Source: Cellulomonas biazotea
GTDB taxonomy: Bacteria > Actinomycetota > Actinomycetes > Actinomycetales > Cellulomonadaceae
Assembly: GCF_004306155.1 (NCBI RefSeq)
Contig: NZ_BIMR01000100.1
Coordinates: 1 to 44,868, forward strand
DNA length: 44,868 nucleotides
Reading direction: 5' to 3'
In this document: one piece after another, positions 19,186 to 26,554 of the stretch
Layout of the letters: the number at the start of each line of letters is the position of its first letter
Numbering within the stretch: position 1 is the stretch's first letter
Translations under genes and position numbers: made by a program
Notes under the pieces: generated by a model
The model's input: only the letters and a program-made list of their open reading frames with translations
Told to the model about the DNA's origin: nothing
Database searches by the model: none

Positions 19186-19229
19186 GCGGATGACCTGCGC
19201 AGAGAACCCCCACCTGCACCGACGCCACC

Positions 19230-19257
19230 TTGACACCTCGGCTGATCTCGGTAGGTT
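19230..19257 (+). promoter_or_regulatory. Consensus-like housekeeping promoter
   Basis: TTGACA (19230-19235) and TAGGTT (19252-19257) are separated by 16 bases. A transcript would begin near 19264, about 247 bases before lnt, although lnt appears to have its own leaderless promoter. This is the best -35/-10 pair I noticed in the window. Confidence 0.55.
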
Positions 19258-19263
19258 CACGAG

Positions 19264-19420
19264 GGTATTCGTGGCTGCACGAGATCGGTTCCACCCCGAC
19301 GCAGGCGTCGGGACGGGCACGGGTCGCAGCCCCGTCATCGAACGGGGGGCACGAATTCTCTGGGTTCCGACCGGGCCCGCGTGTTCAACAGACAACGGTC
19401 GCGCCGCTCGGCGCCGACCG
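19264..19420 (+). ncRNA. Candidate structured small RNA or long 5' leader
   Basis: Downstream of the promoter-like pair lie three stable hairpins: CCCGACG/CGTCGGG (19295-19312), CCCCGT/ACGGGG (19330-19347) and GGTCG-GCCG with a one-base bulge (19397-19419). No open frame with good codon use is present. This could be an independent small RNA or the leader of a second lnt transcript. No Rfam family is recognised, and the 3' end is a guess. Confidence 0.3.
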
Positions 19421-19510
19421 GTACGAAGGACACGCGGGCCGGTCGGTCGGACACCCCTCACCAGCACCTCGACGGACCCGGCGCACAGCGGGCTGTCGTA
19501 CTCTTGCGCG

Positions 19511-21076
19511 GTGCTCGCCCGTGAACCGTCCCGCTGGTGGGCCCTCGCGCTGGCCGTCGCGAGCGGGCTGGTCACGCGCGTCGCGTTCCCCGGCCCCGCG
19601 GTGTGGGGAGCGGCCTTCGTCGGCGTCGCCCTGCTGTACCTCGCGATGCGCCGCGACAGCGCCCGCTGGAACGCCCTCGTCGGGTTCGTCTGGGGGCTGG
19701 CGTTCTTCGCCCCGCTGATCACCTGGGCCGACGAGGCCGTCGGGCTCGTCCCGTGGCTCGCGCTCAGCGTGCTCGAGGCGTCGTACATGGCGCTCTTCGG
19801 CGCCGCCTGGTCCTGGGCGCGCCGGGGAGAGGCCGTCTGGCGCAACGGCGGCCTGCAGGTCGCCGTCTTCACGATCCTGTGGGTCGCGATCGAGGACCTG
19901 CGCTCGACCTGGCCGTTCGGTGGCTTCCCCTGGGGCCGCCTCGCGTTCTCGCAGGCGGACTCGCCGCTCGTCGCCTACGCCTCCTGGGCCGGAACGCCGC
20001 TCGTCTCCGCGGCCGTCGTCGTCGTCGGGGTGCTGCTCGCCCGGGCCGTGATCAGCGCCGGCCGCGTCGTCGTGGGACGCACCGTGGGTGCCGTGGCGGT
20101 GGCGGCCGCCGTCCTCGTCGGCGCCCTGCTCATCCCGCTCGACACCGCCGCCGAGAGCGGCACCCTGCGCGTCGGCGCCGTCCAGGGCAACGTGCCCGGC
20201 ACCGGCCTCGACGCGTTCGGCCAGCGCGAGGCCGTGCTCCGCAACCACGTCGACGGAACGATCGCGCTGCTCGACCAGGTCGAGCCCGGCGAGCTCGACC
20301 TCGTGCTGTGGCCCGAGAACGGGACCGACATCGACCCGCAGGTCGACGAGGGCGCCGCCGCGCTCATCGACTCCGCCGCGCAGGCCGTCGACGCCCCGAT
20401 GCTGGTCGGCACCGTCGAGTACCCGCCGTCGGGCGGCCGCTACAACACCGCGGTCCTCTGGGAGCCCGGCACCGGTGTCGTCGCCACCTACACCAAGCAG
20501 CACCCCGCACCGTTCGCCGAGTACATCCCCATGCGGTCGTTCGTGCGGCACTTCTCGTCCGCCGTCGACCTCGTGACGCGCGACATGATCCCGGGCGACC
20601 GCCCCGGCTACGTGCCGCTCGAGTCCGAGCGCCTCGCCCGCACCGTGGGCATCGGTGACGTCATCTGCTTCGAGGTCGCCTAGGATTCGCTCGTCCGGGA
20701 CGCGGTCAGGTCCGGGGGAGAGGTGCTCGTCGTCCAGACGAACAACGCCTCCTTCGGCATGAGTGACGAGTCGACCCAGCAGCTGGCGATGGCGCGGCTG
20801 CGGGCCGTCGAGCACGGCCGTGCGACGGTGCAGATCTCGACCGTCGGCGTGAGCGCGGTGATCGAGCCCAACGGGGTCGTGAGCCAGCAGACCGGGTTGT
20901 TCACCGCCGAGCAGATGGTCGCCGGCCTGCCCCTGCGCACCACCTGGACACCGGCGACGCGGCTGGGCCCCTGGCCCGGGCTCGTCGTCGACGCCCTCGC
21001 GGTGTGCGTGGTCCTCGCCGGTGCCGCCGGCGCGCGACGCGTGCCCCGCACCGACCGAACGGAGAGCGCGGCATGA
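19511..21076 (+). pseudogene. lnt: Apolipoprotein N-acyltransferase, interrupted by an in-frame TAG
   Basis: Lnt adds the third acyl chain to lipoproteins at the membrane. The first 390 codons contain the N-terminal transmembrane helices (from WWALALAVASGLVTRVAFPG) and the nitrilase domain with all three expected catalytic regions: the glutamate in LVLWPENGTDID, the lysine in ATYTKQHPAPFAEY and the cysteine in GDVICFEVA. Codon 391 (20681-20683) is TAG. The same frame then continues with typical Lnt sequence (DSLVRDAVRSGGEVLVVQTN, QQLAMARLRAVEHGRATVQI) and a final membrane helix, to a TGA at 21074-21076. Homologues usually have an aromatic residue at this place, so one base change from TAC or TAT explains it. 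GTG 19511 lies six bases after TACTCT. Sequencing error, true pseudogene and readthrough are all possible. Confidence 0.88.
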
Positions 21077-21861
21077 ACCTCAGCGACGCCCGGGTCCTCG
21101 TGGTGATCCCGACGTACGACGAGCGCGAGAACATCCCGATCGCCCTCGAGCGGCTCCGCGAGCACGCTCCCACGGTGGACGTGCTCGTGGTCGACGACGG
21201 GTCTCCCGACGGCACGGGCGAGCTCGCCGAGAAGATCGCCGCCGACGAGGCCGCCGCACCCGACCCCACGCGCTCGCTCGCGGTGCTGCACCGCAGCGGC
21301 AAGCTCGGGCTCGGCACCGCCTACGTCGCCGGCTTCGGCTGGGCGCTCGCACGCGACTACGACGTCGTCGTCGAGATGGACGCCGACGGGTCGCACCGCG
21401 CGCAGGACCTGCCGCGGCTGCTCGCCGCCGTCGCCGACGCGGACCTGGTCCTCGGCAGCCGGTGGGTGCCGGGCGGGAGCGTCGTCAACTGGCCGCTGCA
21501 CCGCCGCCTGCTGTCCGTCGGGGGCAACACCTACACGCGGATCGTGCTGGGCATCCCGTTGCGCGACGCGACCGGAGGCTTCCGTGCCTACCGCGCCGAC
21601 CTGCTGCGGTCGCTCCCGCTCGCCGAGGTGGCGTCGCAGGGGTACTGCTTCCAGGTCGACATGGCCTGGCGGGCGGTCCGTGCGGGCGCGCGTGTCGTCG
21701 AGGTGCCGATCACGTTCGTCGAGCGCGAGATCGGGCGCTCGAAGATGAGCCGGGCGATCGTCGCCGAGGCGCTGCTCAACGTCACCGGGTGGGGGATGCG
21801 CGAACGCTCCCGCCGGCTGGCGGGAGCGTTCGGGCTGTCACGCCGCGCCGCGGCCCGCTGA
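21073..21861 (+). CDS. ppm1: Polyprenol monophosphomannose synthase
   Basis: A 262-residue GT2 glycosyltransferase that moves mannose from GDP-mannose to polyprenyl phosphate, making the donor for lipoglycans and protein O-mannosylation. Motifs: VLVVIPTYDERENIP, VDVLVVDDGSPDGTGEL, the DXD-like EMDADGSH, LGSRWVPGGSV and FVEREIGRSKMSRAIV. In Mycobacterium tuberculosis the same catalytic domain is fused to an Lnt-like domain; here the genes are separate but overlap by ATGA. Translation may depend on ribosomes finishing lnt, so the upstream TAG could be polar. The 3' end contains a perfect 14-base-pair hairpin. Confidence 0.94.
   Translation: MNLSDARVLVVIPTYDERENIPIALERLREHAPTVDVLVVDDGSPDGTGELAEKIAADEAAAPDPTRSLAVLHRSGKLGLGTAYVAGFGWALARDYDVVVEMDADGSHRAQDLPRLLAAVADADLVLGSRWVPGGSVVNWPLHRRLLSVGGNTYTRIVLGIPLRDATGGFRAYRADLLRSLPLAEVASQGYCFQVDMAWRAVRAGARVVEVPITFVEREIGRSKMSRAIVAEALLNVTGWGMRERSRRLAGAFGLSRRAAAR
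21801..21832 (+). repeat. Perfect 14-bp inverted repeat inside the ppm1 3' end
   Basis: The 14 bases CGAACGCTCCCGCC (21801-21814) are followed by GGCT and the exact reverse complement GGCGGGAGCGTTCG (21819-21832). It codes RERSRRLAGAFG about ten codons before the ppm1 stop and lies about 50 bases before the end of convergent rbpA. It may act as a bidirectional transcript end. Confidence 0.7.
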
Positions 21862-21884
21862 GGGGCCGGGCAGCGGTCGACGGG

Positions 21885-22229
21885 TCAGGCGCTGCGGCGG
21901 AGCTTGCCCGCGCGCAGCAGGCCGAGGCGCTCGTCGAGCAGCTCCTCGAGCTCGCCGATGGTGCGGCGCTCGAGCAGCATGTCCCAGTGCGTACGGGCGG
22001 GCTTGCCCGCCTTCGCCTCCGGCTTCGAGGCGTCACGCAGGAGCGCCTCCGCGCCACAACGGCACTCCCACACCACCGGGACCTCGGCCTCGACCGAGAA
22101 CGGCAGGATGATGGTGTGCCCGTTGGGGCAGTCGTAGTGCGCCTGGAGGCGGGGGGCGAAGTCGACGCCCTCGTCCGTCTCCATGCTGTGGGACCCGATG
22201 CGCATGCCGCGCAGGGACCGGTTTGCCAT
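21885..22229 (-). CDS. rbpA: RNA polymerase-binding protein RbpA
   Basis: A 114-residue actinobacterial transcription factor that binds the beta subunit and the primary sigma factor, stabilising open complexes. It starts MANRSLRGMRIGSHSMETDE and carries the zinc-related core YDCPNGHTIILPFSVEAEVP and WECRCGAEALL, the basic linker and the C-terminal sigma-interaction helix (THWDMLLERRTIGELEELLD). ATG 22229 has GGAGG nine bases upstream. A GGAAC-N18-GTT promoter lies about 60 bases further up. It converges with ppm1. Confidence 0.97.
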   Translation of the reverse strand: MANRSLRGMRIGSHSMETDEGVDFAPRLQAHYDCPNGHTIILPFSVEAEVPVVWECRCGAEALLRDASKPEAKAGKPARTHWDMLLERRTIGELEELLDERLGLLRAGKLRRSA

Positions 22230-22284
22230 CAGGGGACCTCCGTGCCGGGTTCCGGCCGTCGAGTGAGAACTTCCACCGATGTTC

Positions 22285-22310
22285 AACGGCGGTCGACCCC
22301 CCAGTGTTCC
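22285..22310 (-). promoter_or_regulatory. SigR/SigH-type promoter of rbpA
   Basis: On the minus strand GGAAC (22310-22306) is followed after exactly 18 bases by GTT (22287-22285), matching the GGAAY-N18/19-GTT consensus of the disulfide-stress sigma factors SigR (Streptomyces) and SigH (Mycobacterium). rbpA is a known SigR target in Streptomyces coelicolor. Confidence 0.65.
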
Positions 22311-22422
22311 ACGCAGGCGTGAAGGTCTGGTGAACGGGCGCCGGGAAGGGGTGGACGAACCGGGCAGACCCGCGGGGGACGGCCCCGCCGGAACGGGCGA
22401 GGGCTGACGTAGGGTGCTGCGG

Positions 22423-23400
22423 GTGACGACGACGGCGCCCCCGGCGCAGACCATGTCCTACCGGCGGCTCGGCACCAGCGGGTTGACCGTGTCCGTCGCC
22501 GGCCTCGGCTGCAACACCTTCGGGGCCACGTTGCCGCCCGAGGGCGTGGCCGGCCTCGTGTCCGCGGCGCTGGACGAGGGCGTCACGTTCTTCGACACCG
22601 CCGACGTGTACGGCGGCACCCCGGGCCAGAGCGAGGAGCTCCTCGGCGCCGCCCTCGCCGGACGACGCGACGACGTCGTCGTCGCGACCAAGTTCGGCAT
22701 GGACGTCGCGGGCCTCAACGGCACGGACTGGGGTGCAAGGGGGTCCCGCCGGTACGTGCGGCGCGCCGTCGAGGGGTCGCTTCGCCGCCTCGGCACCGAC
22801 CGCATCGACCTCTACCAGATGCACGCGCCCGACCCGCTGACGCCGATCGGCGAGACCCTCGCGGCGCTCGACGAGCTCGTGCACGAGGGCAAGGTCCTGT
22901 ACGTCGGCTCGTCGAACTTCGCGGCCTGGCAGGTCGTCGACGCCGACTGGGTCGCGCGCACGACGCACGTGGCCCCGTTCGTCTCGGCGCAGAACCGGTA
23001 CAACCTGCTGGACCGCTCGGCCGAGGCCGACCTGGTCCCCGCACTGGACCGCGTCGGTGGCGGGCTGATCCCGTACGTCCCGCTCGCGTCCGGCCTGCTG
23101 ACCGGCAAGTACCGCCGGGGTGAGGGCGCACCCGAAGGCTCGCGCCTCACGCGCATGCCGCAGCGGCTCGAGAGTGCCGACTTCGACCGGATCGAGGCGC
23201 TCGACGCCCTCGCGGGCTCGTGGGGCGTCGACCTGCCAACCCTCGCCCTCGGGGGTCTCGCGGCGCAGCCCGCCGTGACCAGCGTGATCGCCGGGGCGCG
23301 CACGCCCGACCAGCTCCGGGCGAACGTCCGCAGCATCCTGTGGGAGCCGACCCTCGAGCAGCTCGCCACGATTGACGAGGCGGCGCCCGGAGCCGCCTGA
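22423..23400 (+). CDS. Aldo/keto reductase family oxidoreductase
   Basis: A 325-residue NADPH-dependent TIM-barrel reductase of the YajO/YdjG-like type. Motifs: YRRLGTSGLTVSVAGLGCNTF, FFDTADVYGGTPGQSEELLG (catalytic Asp and Tyr), VVATKFGMDV (catalytic Lys), IDLYQMHAPDPLTPIGE (catalytic His) and GKVLYVGSSNFAAWQV. The cofactor loop SVIAGARTPDQLRANV is at the C-terminus. GTG 22423 follows TAGGGT (22410-22415) by seven bases and is preferred; the ATG at 22453 gives the minimal domain. The substrate is unknown. Confidence 0.92.
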   Translation: MTTTAPPAQTMSYRRLGTSGLTVSVAGLGCNTFGATLPPEGVAGLVSAALDEGVTFFDTADVYGGTPGQSEELLGAALAGRRDDVVVATKFGMDVAGLNGTDWGARGSRRYVRRAVEGSLRRLGTDRIDLYQMHAPDPLTPIGETLAALDELVHEGKVLYVGSSNFAAWQVVDADWVARTTHVAPFVSAQNRYNLLDRSAEADLVPALDRVGGGLIPYVPLASGLLTGKYRRGEGAPEGSRLTRMPQRLESADFDRIEALDALAGSWGVDLPTLALGGLAAQPAVTSVIAGARTPDQLRANVRSILWEPTLEQLATIDEAAPGAA

Positions 23401-23475
23401 GCAACGCCCGGGCCGCGGGGAGCGGCGTGGGCCGAGGGGCCCGGTGAGGGTCGCGGCGGGTGAGGGACGCGGCCC

Positions 23476-24000
23476 TCACCACTCGATGACGCGAGCCCTG
23501 CTCGCACCGATCGCGGCCATCGCCCGGACGCGCACGCCGTGCTCGTCGGCCGCGTCCCGCAGCGCCGGCGCCCACGACGTCTCGAACGCGCCGCGGTCGC
23601 CGCCCGCCGCGCGGACCAGCCCGACGACCACCGCCCCGCCGGGCGCCTCGCGGTCGAGCACTGACGCGAGCACGTGCATGACGTGCGCGGCGACGCCGGG
23701 GGACGCCGTCATCGGCACGTCCGCCAGCGGCAGCACGCTCGGCAGGCAGCGGTCGTGCGCGTCGAGCAGCACGAACCAGAGCGCCGGGGGACCGGCACGC
23801 TCGGGGCCGACCAGGCGCAGCAGCAGCCCCAGGAGGTCGTCGGGGTCCTGCAGCGCGTGCCGGGGGAGACGGGGCAGGTCGTCGTCGGGTCCGTGCCCGT
23901 CGACGACCCACGGCACGTCGGCCCAGTCGTCACCGTCCGACGTGCCGCCGTCCGGGTCGTCGTCCCAGCCCAGGTCGTCGTGGTGCGGGTTGATCCTCAT
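23476..24000 (-). CDS. Hypothetical protein with acidic N-terminus
   Basis: A 174-residue product. The first 45 residues are very acidic (DDLGWDDDPDGGTSDGDDWA), followed by a folded-looking part of alternating hydrophobic strands and helices (PALWFVLLDAHDRCLPSVLP, AVVVGLVRAAGGDRGAFETS, GVRVRAMAAIGASRARVIEW). I do not recognise a family. It has no signal peptide or membrane helix. ATG 24000 is the only good start. Third-position GC is as high as in neighbouring genes, which supports coding. Confidence 0.65.
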   Translation of the reverse strand: MRINPHHDDLGWDDDPDGGTSDGDDWADVPWVVDGHGPDDDLPRLPRHALQDPDDLLGLLLRLVGPERAGPPALWFVLLDAHDRCLPSVLPLADVPMTASPGVAAHVMHVLASVLDREAPGGAVVVGLVRAAGGDRGAFETSWAPALRDAADEHGVRVRAMAAIGASRARVIEW

Positions 24001-24125
24001 CGCCGCAGCGTGGCGTCACGCCCCGGTGCGAGGGCTCACGGCGTCCGCGCGCCGTGGACGGGCCACGCCGCCGTGCGGCCTGTGGACGGCTCGTCAGGTG
24101 ACGGACGCCCGCACCACTCGGCTCG

Positions 24126-24599
24126 TCAGGCGGCGAACGCGCGCAGCGCCTCGACCACCAGCGCGTGGTCGTCGGCCTGGGCGAGCCCGGACACCGTGAC
24201 CACGCCGACCACGCCGACGCCGTGCACCCGCACCGGGAACGCCCCGCCGTGCGCGGCGTACTGCTGCAACGGGAGCTCGTGCTGCTCCCCGAAGGTGGTG
24301 CCGCGGGCCCGCGCCCGCAGCCCCAGCAGGAACGACGACGCGCCGAACCGCTCGACGACACGCACCTTGCGCTCGACCCACGAGTCGTTGTCGGGCGAGG
24401 TGCCCTCGCGCGCCGCGTGGAAGAGCTGCTGGCCGCCGCGACGGATGTCGACCGTCACCGGCAGGTCGCGCTCGGCCGCCATCTCCATGAGCAGGCAGCC
24501 GAGCTGCCACGCGTCGTCGTACGTGAACGAGCGGAGCACGAGCTCGCGCTCCTGCTGCTCCACCTGGGCGATCGTGGCGTCGAGGTCGTCGGTGCTCAT
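24126..24599 (-). CDS. UPF0303/HbpS-like heme-degrading domain protein
   Basis: A 157-residue protein of the UPF0303 group (GlcG/HbpS-like fold): FTYDDAWQLGCLLMEMAAER, LPVTVDIRRGGQQLFHAA, the charged SWVERKVRVVERFG and GGAFPVRVHGVGVVGVVTVS with a C-terminal DDHALVVEALRAF. HbpS-type relatives bind or degrade heme, but the activity of this branch is not established. ATG 24599 (MSTDDLDATIAQVEQQER) is chosen over the in-frame ATG at 24617 because it gives the usual length and has a GAGGG just before it. Confidence 0.8.
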   Translation of the reverse strand: MSTDDLDATIAQVEQQERELVLRSFTYDDAWQLGCLLMEMAAERDLPVTVDIRRGGQQLFHAAREGTSPDNDSWVERKVRVVERFGASSFLLGLRARARGTTFGEQHELPLQQYAAHGGAFPVRVHGVGVVGVVTVSGLAQADDHALVVEALRAFAA

Positions 24600-24653
24600 G
24601 CCCTCATCGTGGCCCACGACGCCGACGCGGCGCGCGTCGCACGCCGGTCGACG

Positions 24654-25706
24654 TCACCGGGCTGCCGCGGGCGTGCCCCCGGTGACGTCCGGCGCAACGG
24701 TCCCGGGGGAGGGGAGTGCCGCGTCGACCTCCCGCAGCACACGTCGTGAGGGCGAGACGAGCACCGCGTCGCGCACGTCGGACGCTGTCGCCTTGACGTA
24801 GATGCCCGTCGTCTTGAGGTCCTCGTGGCCGAGCAGCGCCTGGACGGCGGGGGCGGGGACACCCGAGCGGATCAGGCCCTTCGCGAACGTGTGCCGGAAC
24901 CCGTGCGCCGCCTCGCCCTCCTGCTTGGCGACGCCGGACCGCCGGATCCACCCGTCGACCAGGTGGTTGAGGGCACCGCGCTGCAGCGGGCGGCCCGACG
25001 ACAGCCGGAGCAGGGGAGCGGCGTGCTCGGGAGGCCCGAAGCGCTCGTCACGCTCCGCGACGTACTCCTGCACGACGCGCAGCGCCTCGGGGGGCACCGG
25101 CACGTTCCGCTGGCGGTTCCCCTTGCCGATGACGGTCAGGACGGCCTCGCCGTCGTCCTCGACGCGCACCGAGCGGTCGGTCAGCGAGCACAGCTCGGAG
25201 GCGCGCACGCCGGTCGTCGACAGCAGCGCGAACGCCGCCCGGTCGCGCGCGGGCCAGCGCCGCTTGTCGCCGGGCGCGACCTCCCACGCGACCTTCGCGA
25301 GCCGCAGGAGCTCGCCGTCGTCCCACCCCGCGGGGAGGCGGACCGGGCGCTCCGGCGCCTCGATCCGCAGCGTGGGGTCGACCGCGAGGTGGCCCTCCAT
25401 CTGCAGCCAGCGGACGAACAGGCGCAGCGTCCCGACCCGGCGCTGCACGGTCGACGCGGCCTCGCGGGCGCGGATCTGCCGGTAGGCGTTCTTCACGTTG
25501 AGCTCGGTGAGGTCGTCGGCCGTGAGGACCGCCAGCGGGTCCTCGTCGTCGTCGCCGAGACGGCCGAGGTCGGAGGCGACCTGGTGCGCCCACGTGACGA
25601 CGTCCTGGCGGTAGCCGGCACGCGACCCGTCGGTCAGCCCGCGCCTGGTCAGCGTCGCGCGGTCGGTGAGGAACGGCTCGACCACGGTCGAGAGCAGGAC
25701 GGGCAT
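24654..25706 (-). CDS. Tyrosine recombinase / phage-type integrase
   Basis: A 350-residue site-specific recombinase. The N-terminal SAM-like domain (about residues 5-110) precedes the catalytic domain. All six family residues are visible: R168 in TTGVRASELC, K195 in VIGKGNRQRNVPV, H268 and R271 in AAHGFRHTFAKG, H294 in LLGHEDLKTTGIYVK and Y303 in the same segment, so it should be active. The tail of about 45 residues is Pro/Ala-rich. ATG 25706 lies six bases after a minus-strand TACGGT (25718-25713), a leaderless promoter. It is not XerC or XerD by context. The adjacent stretch carries repeated sites that may be its targets. Confidence 0.92.
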   Translation of the reverse strand: MPVLLSTVVEPFLTDRATLTRRGLTDGSRAGYRQDVVTWAHQVASDLGRLGDDDEDPLAVLTADDLTELNVKNAYRQIRAREAASTVQRRVGTLRLFVRWLQMEGHLAVDPTLRIEAPERPVRLPAGWDDGELLRLAKVAWEVAPGDKRRWPARDRAAFALLSTTGVRASELCSLTDRSVRVEDDGEAVLTVIGKGNRQRNVPVPPEALRVVQEYVAERDERFGPPEHAAPLLRLSSGRPLQRGALNHLVDGWIRRSGVAKQEGEAAHGFRHTFAKGLIRSGVPAPAVQALLGHEDLKTTGIYVKATASDVRDAVLVSPSRRVLREVDAALPSPGTVAPDVTGGTPAAAR

Positions 25707-25756
25707 GGGGGAACCGTAGGCATCCGTCGACCCGTGGGGAGCACGGCACGCCGCAG

Positions 25757-25776
25757 TTCTGCCAAAGTCGACGCGC
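25757..25776 (+). repeat. Terminal-type inverted repeat, left copy
   Basis: TTCTGCCAAAGTCGACGCGC. It matches the reverse complement of 26535-26554 in 18 of 20 bases. Similarity stops sharply at the TT end and fades toward the interior, as in transposon ends. It lies about 40 bases upstream of the recombinase -10 element. Confidence 0.7.
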
Positions 25777-25927
25777 GGAGGTCTGGAGGCCCGGCTGCGA
25801 GAGAGGGGCGTCGAAGTCGGCGACCCACCGGCGCGAGCATCGTGCGCGTGTGCACCGGCCGAAGCGGCACGCCCCGGGTGGCGCCGGGATGCCCGGGTGC
25901 GACGTGGCCGCCAGGCGTACGTCGGCG

Positions 25928-25945
25928 CGTCAGGAAGTCCTGACG
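25928..25945. repeat. 18-bp palindrome
   Basis: CGTCAGGAAGTCCTGACG: eight bases pair exactly around a two-base centre. It lies inside the stretch flanked by the 20-base inverted repeats. It could be an operator or recombination core site; no function is known. Confidence 0.5.
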
Positions 25946-26076
25946 ACGCCAGGAGTCGGTCACGGAGAGGACCGCCCGGAGACGTCCTGGCGCGACGGCC
26001 GTGACGTGTCGGGAGACGTGCGGCCGCAGGACGAGGCGCGCGGCCGTCCCGGCGCCGAGAGAGTGGCTCTCCACGA

Positions 26077-26088
26077 TTCTGCCAAAGT
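26077..26088 (+). repeat. Third, internal copy of the TTCTGCCAAAGT motif
   Basis: Identical to the first 12 bases of the left repeat, in the same orientation, then diverging (TCCGGC). It may mark the end of a nested element, or a further recombinase or regulator site. Confidence 0.6.
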
Positions 26089-26534
26089 TCCGGCTATGTT
26101 CGAAAACCTGCTGGATGTGGGCGAAGAGGGGCTGAGAGGCGGTTTCGGTCCCGGGTACGTCCCTGACGCCGTCCTCGGCACCGCGTTCCCGTGGACACGC
26201 TGCGCCGTGCGCGTGCCGCCCGCACCGTCGTCGCTCGTGAGCCGTACGTGCGCCGGCGCACCGTTGACGGGCGCCGACCGTGCTCGGGCGACAGCCGCGT
26301 GCCGATGGACCTGGTGTCCGTGCCGTCGTCGTCGACTGCGAGCCGACGCGGGCACCCTGCCGAGGCGTCGTCTCAGCGGTGCTCTCGTGAGACTCGCCTC
26401 GCGACGACGACGACGACGACGACGTGAAGCTCGCCGCCCAGGCGTCGTGCTCAGCGGCCGCACCGCACCGACCGGCACCTCGTCCAGACGCACGTGGCGG
26501 CCCCCGCCGGCCCGTGACCCACAGGCACCGCCGA

Positions 26535-26554
26535 GCGCGTCAACTATGGCAGAA
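26535..26554 (-). repeat. Terminal-type inverted repeat, right copy
   Basis: Reads TTCTGCCATAGTTGACGCGC on the minus strand, 18 of 20 identical to 25757-25776. Together the pair bounds a 798-base segment. No direct target duplication is visible in the flanks (CGCCGCAG on the left, ACCTTCTC on the right). Confidence 0.7.

Larger units (their letters stand above)
18987..19510. other. 524-base gap without a supported gene
   Basis: No reading frame here looks coding; the frames that cross it belong to shadows of lnt or the amidohydrolase. It contains a hairpin at 19165-19185, a promoter-like pair at 19230-19257, three further hairpins between 19295 and 19419, and the leaderless lnt promoter TACTCT at 19499-19504. 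Confidence 0.6.

Noticed and set aside
20681-20683. Pyrrolysine or other programmed recoding at the lnt TAG
   Set aside because: No pyl genes are in the window, Lnt has no known recoding, and a one-base change from an aromatic codon is simpler.
20723-21076. The second half of lnt as an independent gene from GTG 20723
   Set aside because: It is in the same frame and is the normal C-terminus of Lnt, with no catalytic residues of its own. Re-initiation is possible but not supported.
25649-26074. Minus-strand frame of 141 codons across the recombinase start
   Set aside because: Overlaps the recombinase gene and its promoter out of frame, and the translation matches nothing I recognise.
26191-26427. 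78-codon frame ending in a poly-Thr run within the accessory stretch
   Set aside because: The Thr run comes from the CGA microsatellite; there is no ribosome binding site or domain.
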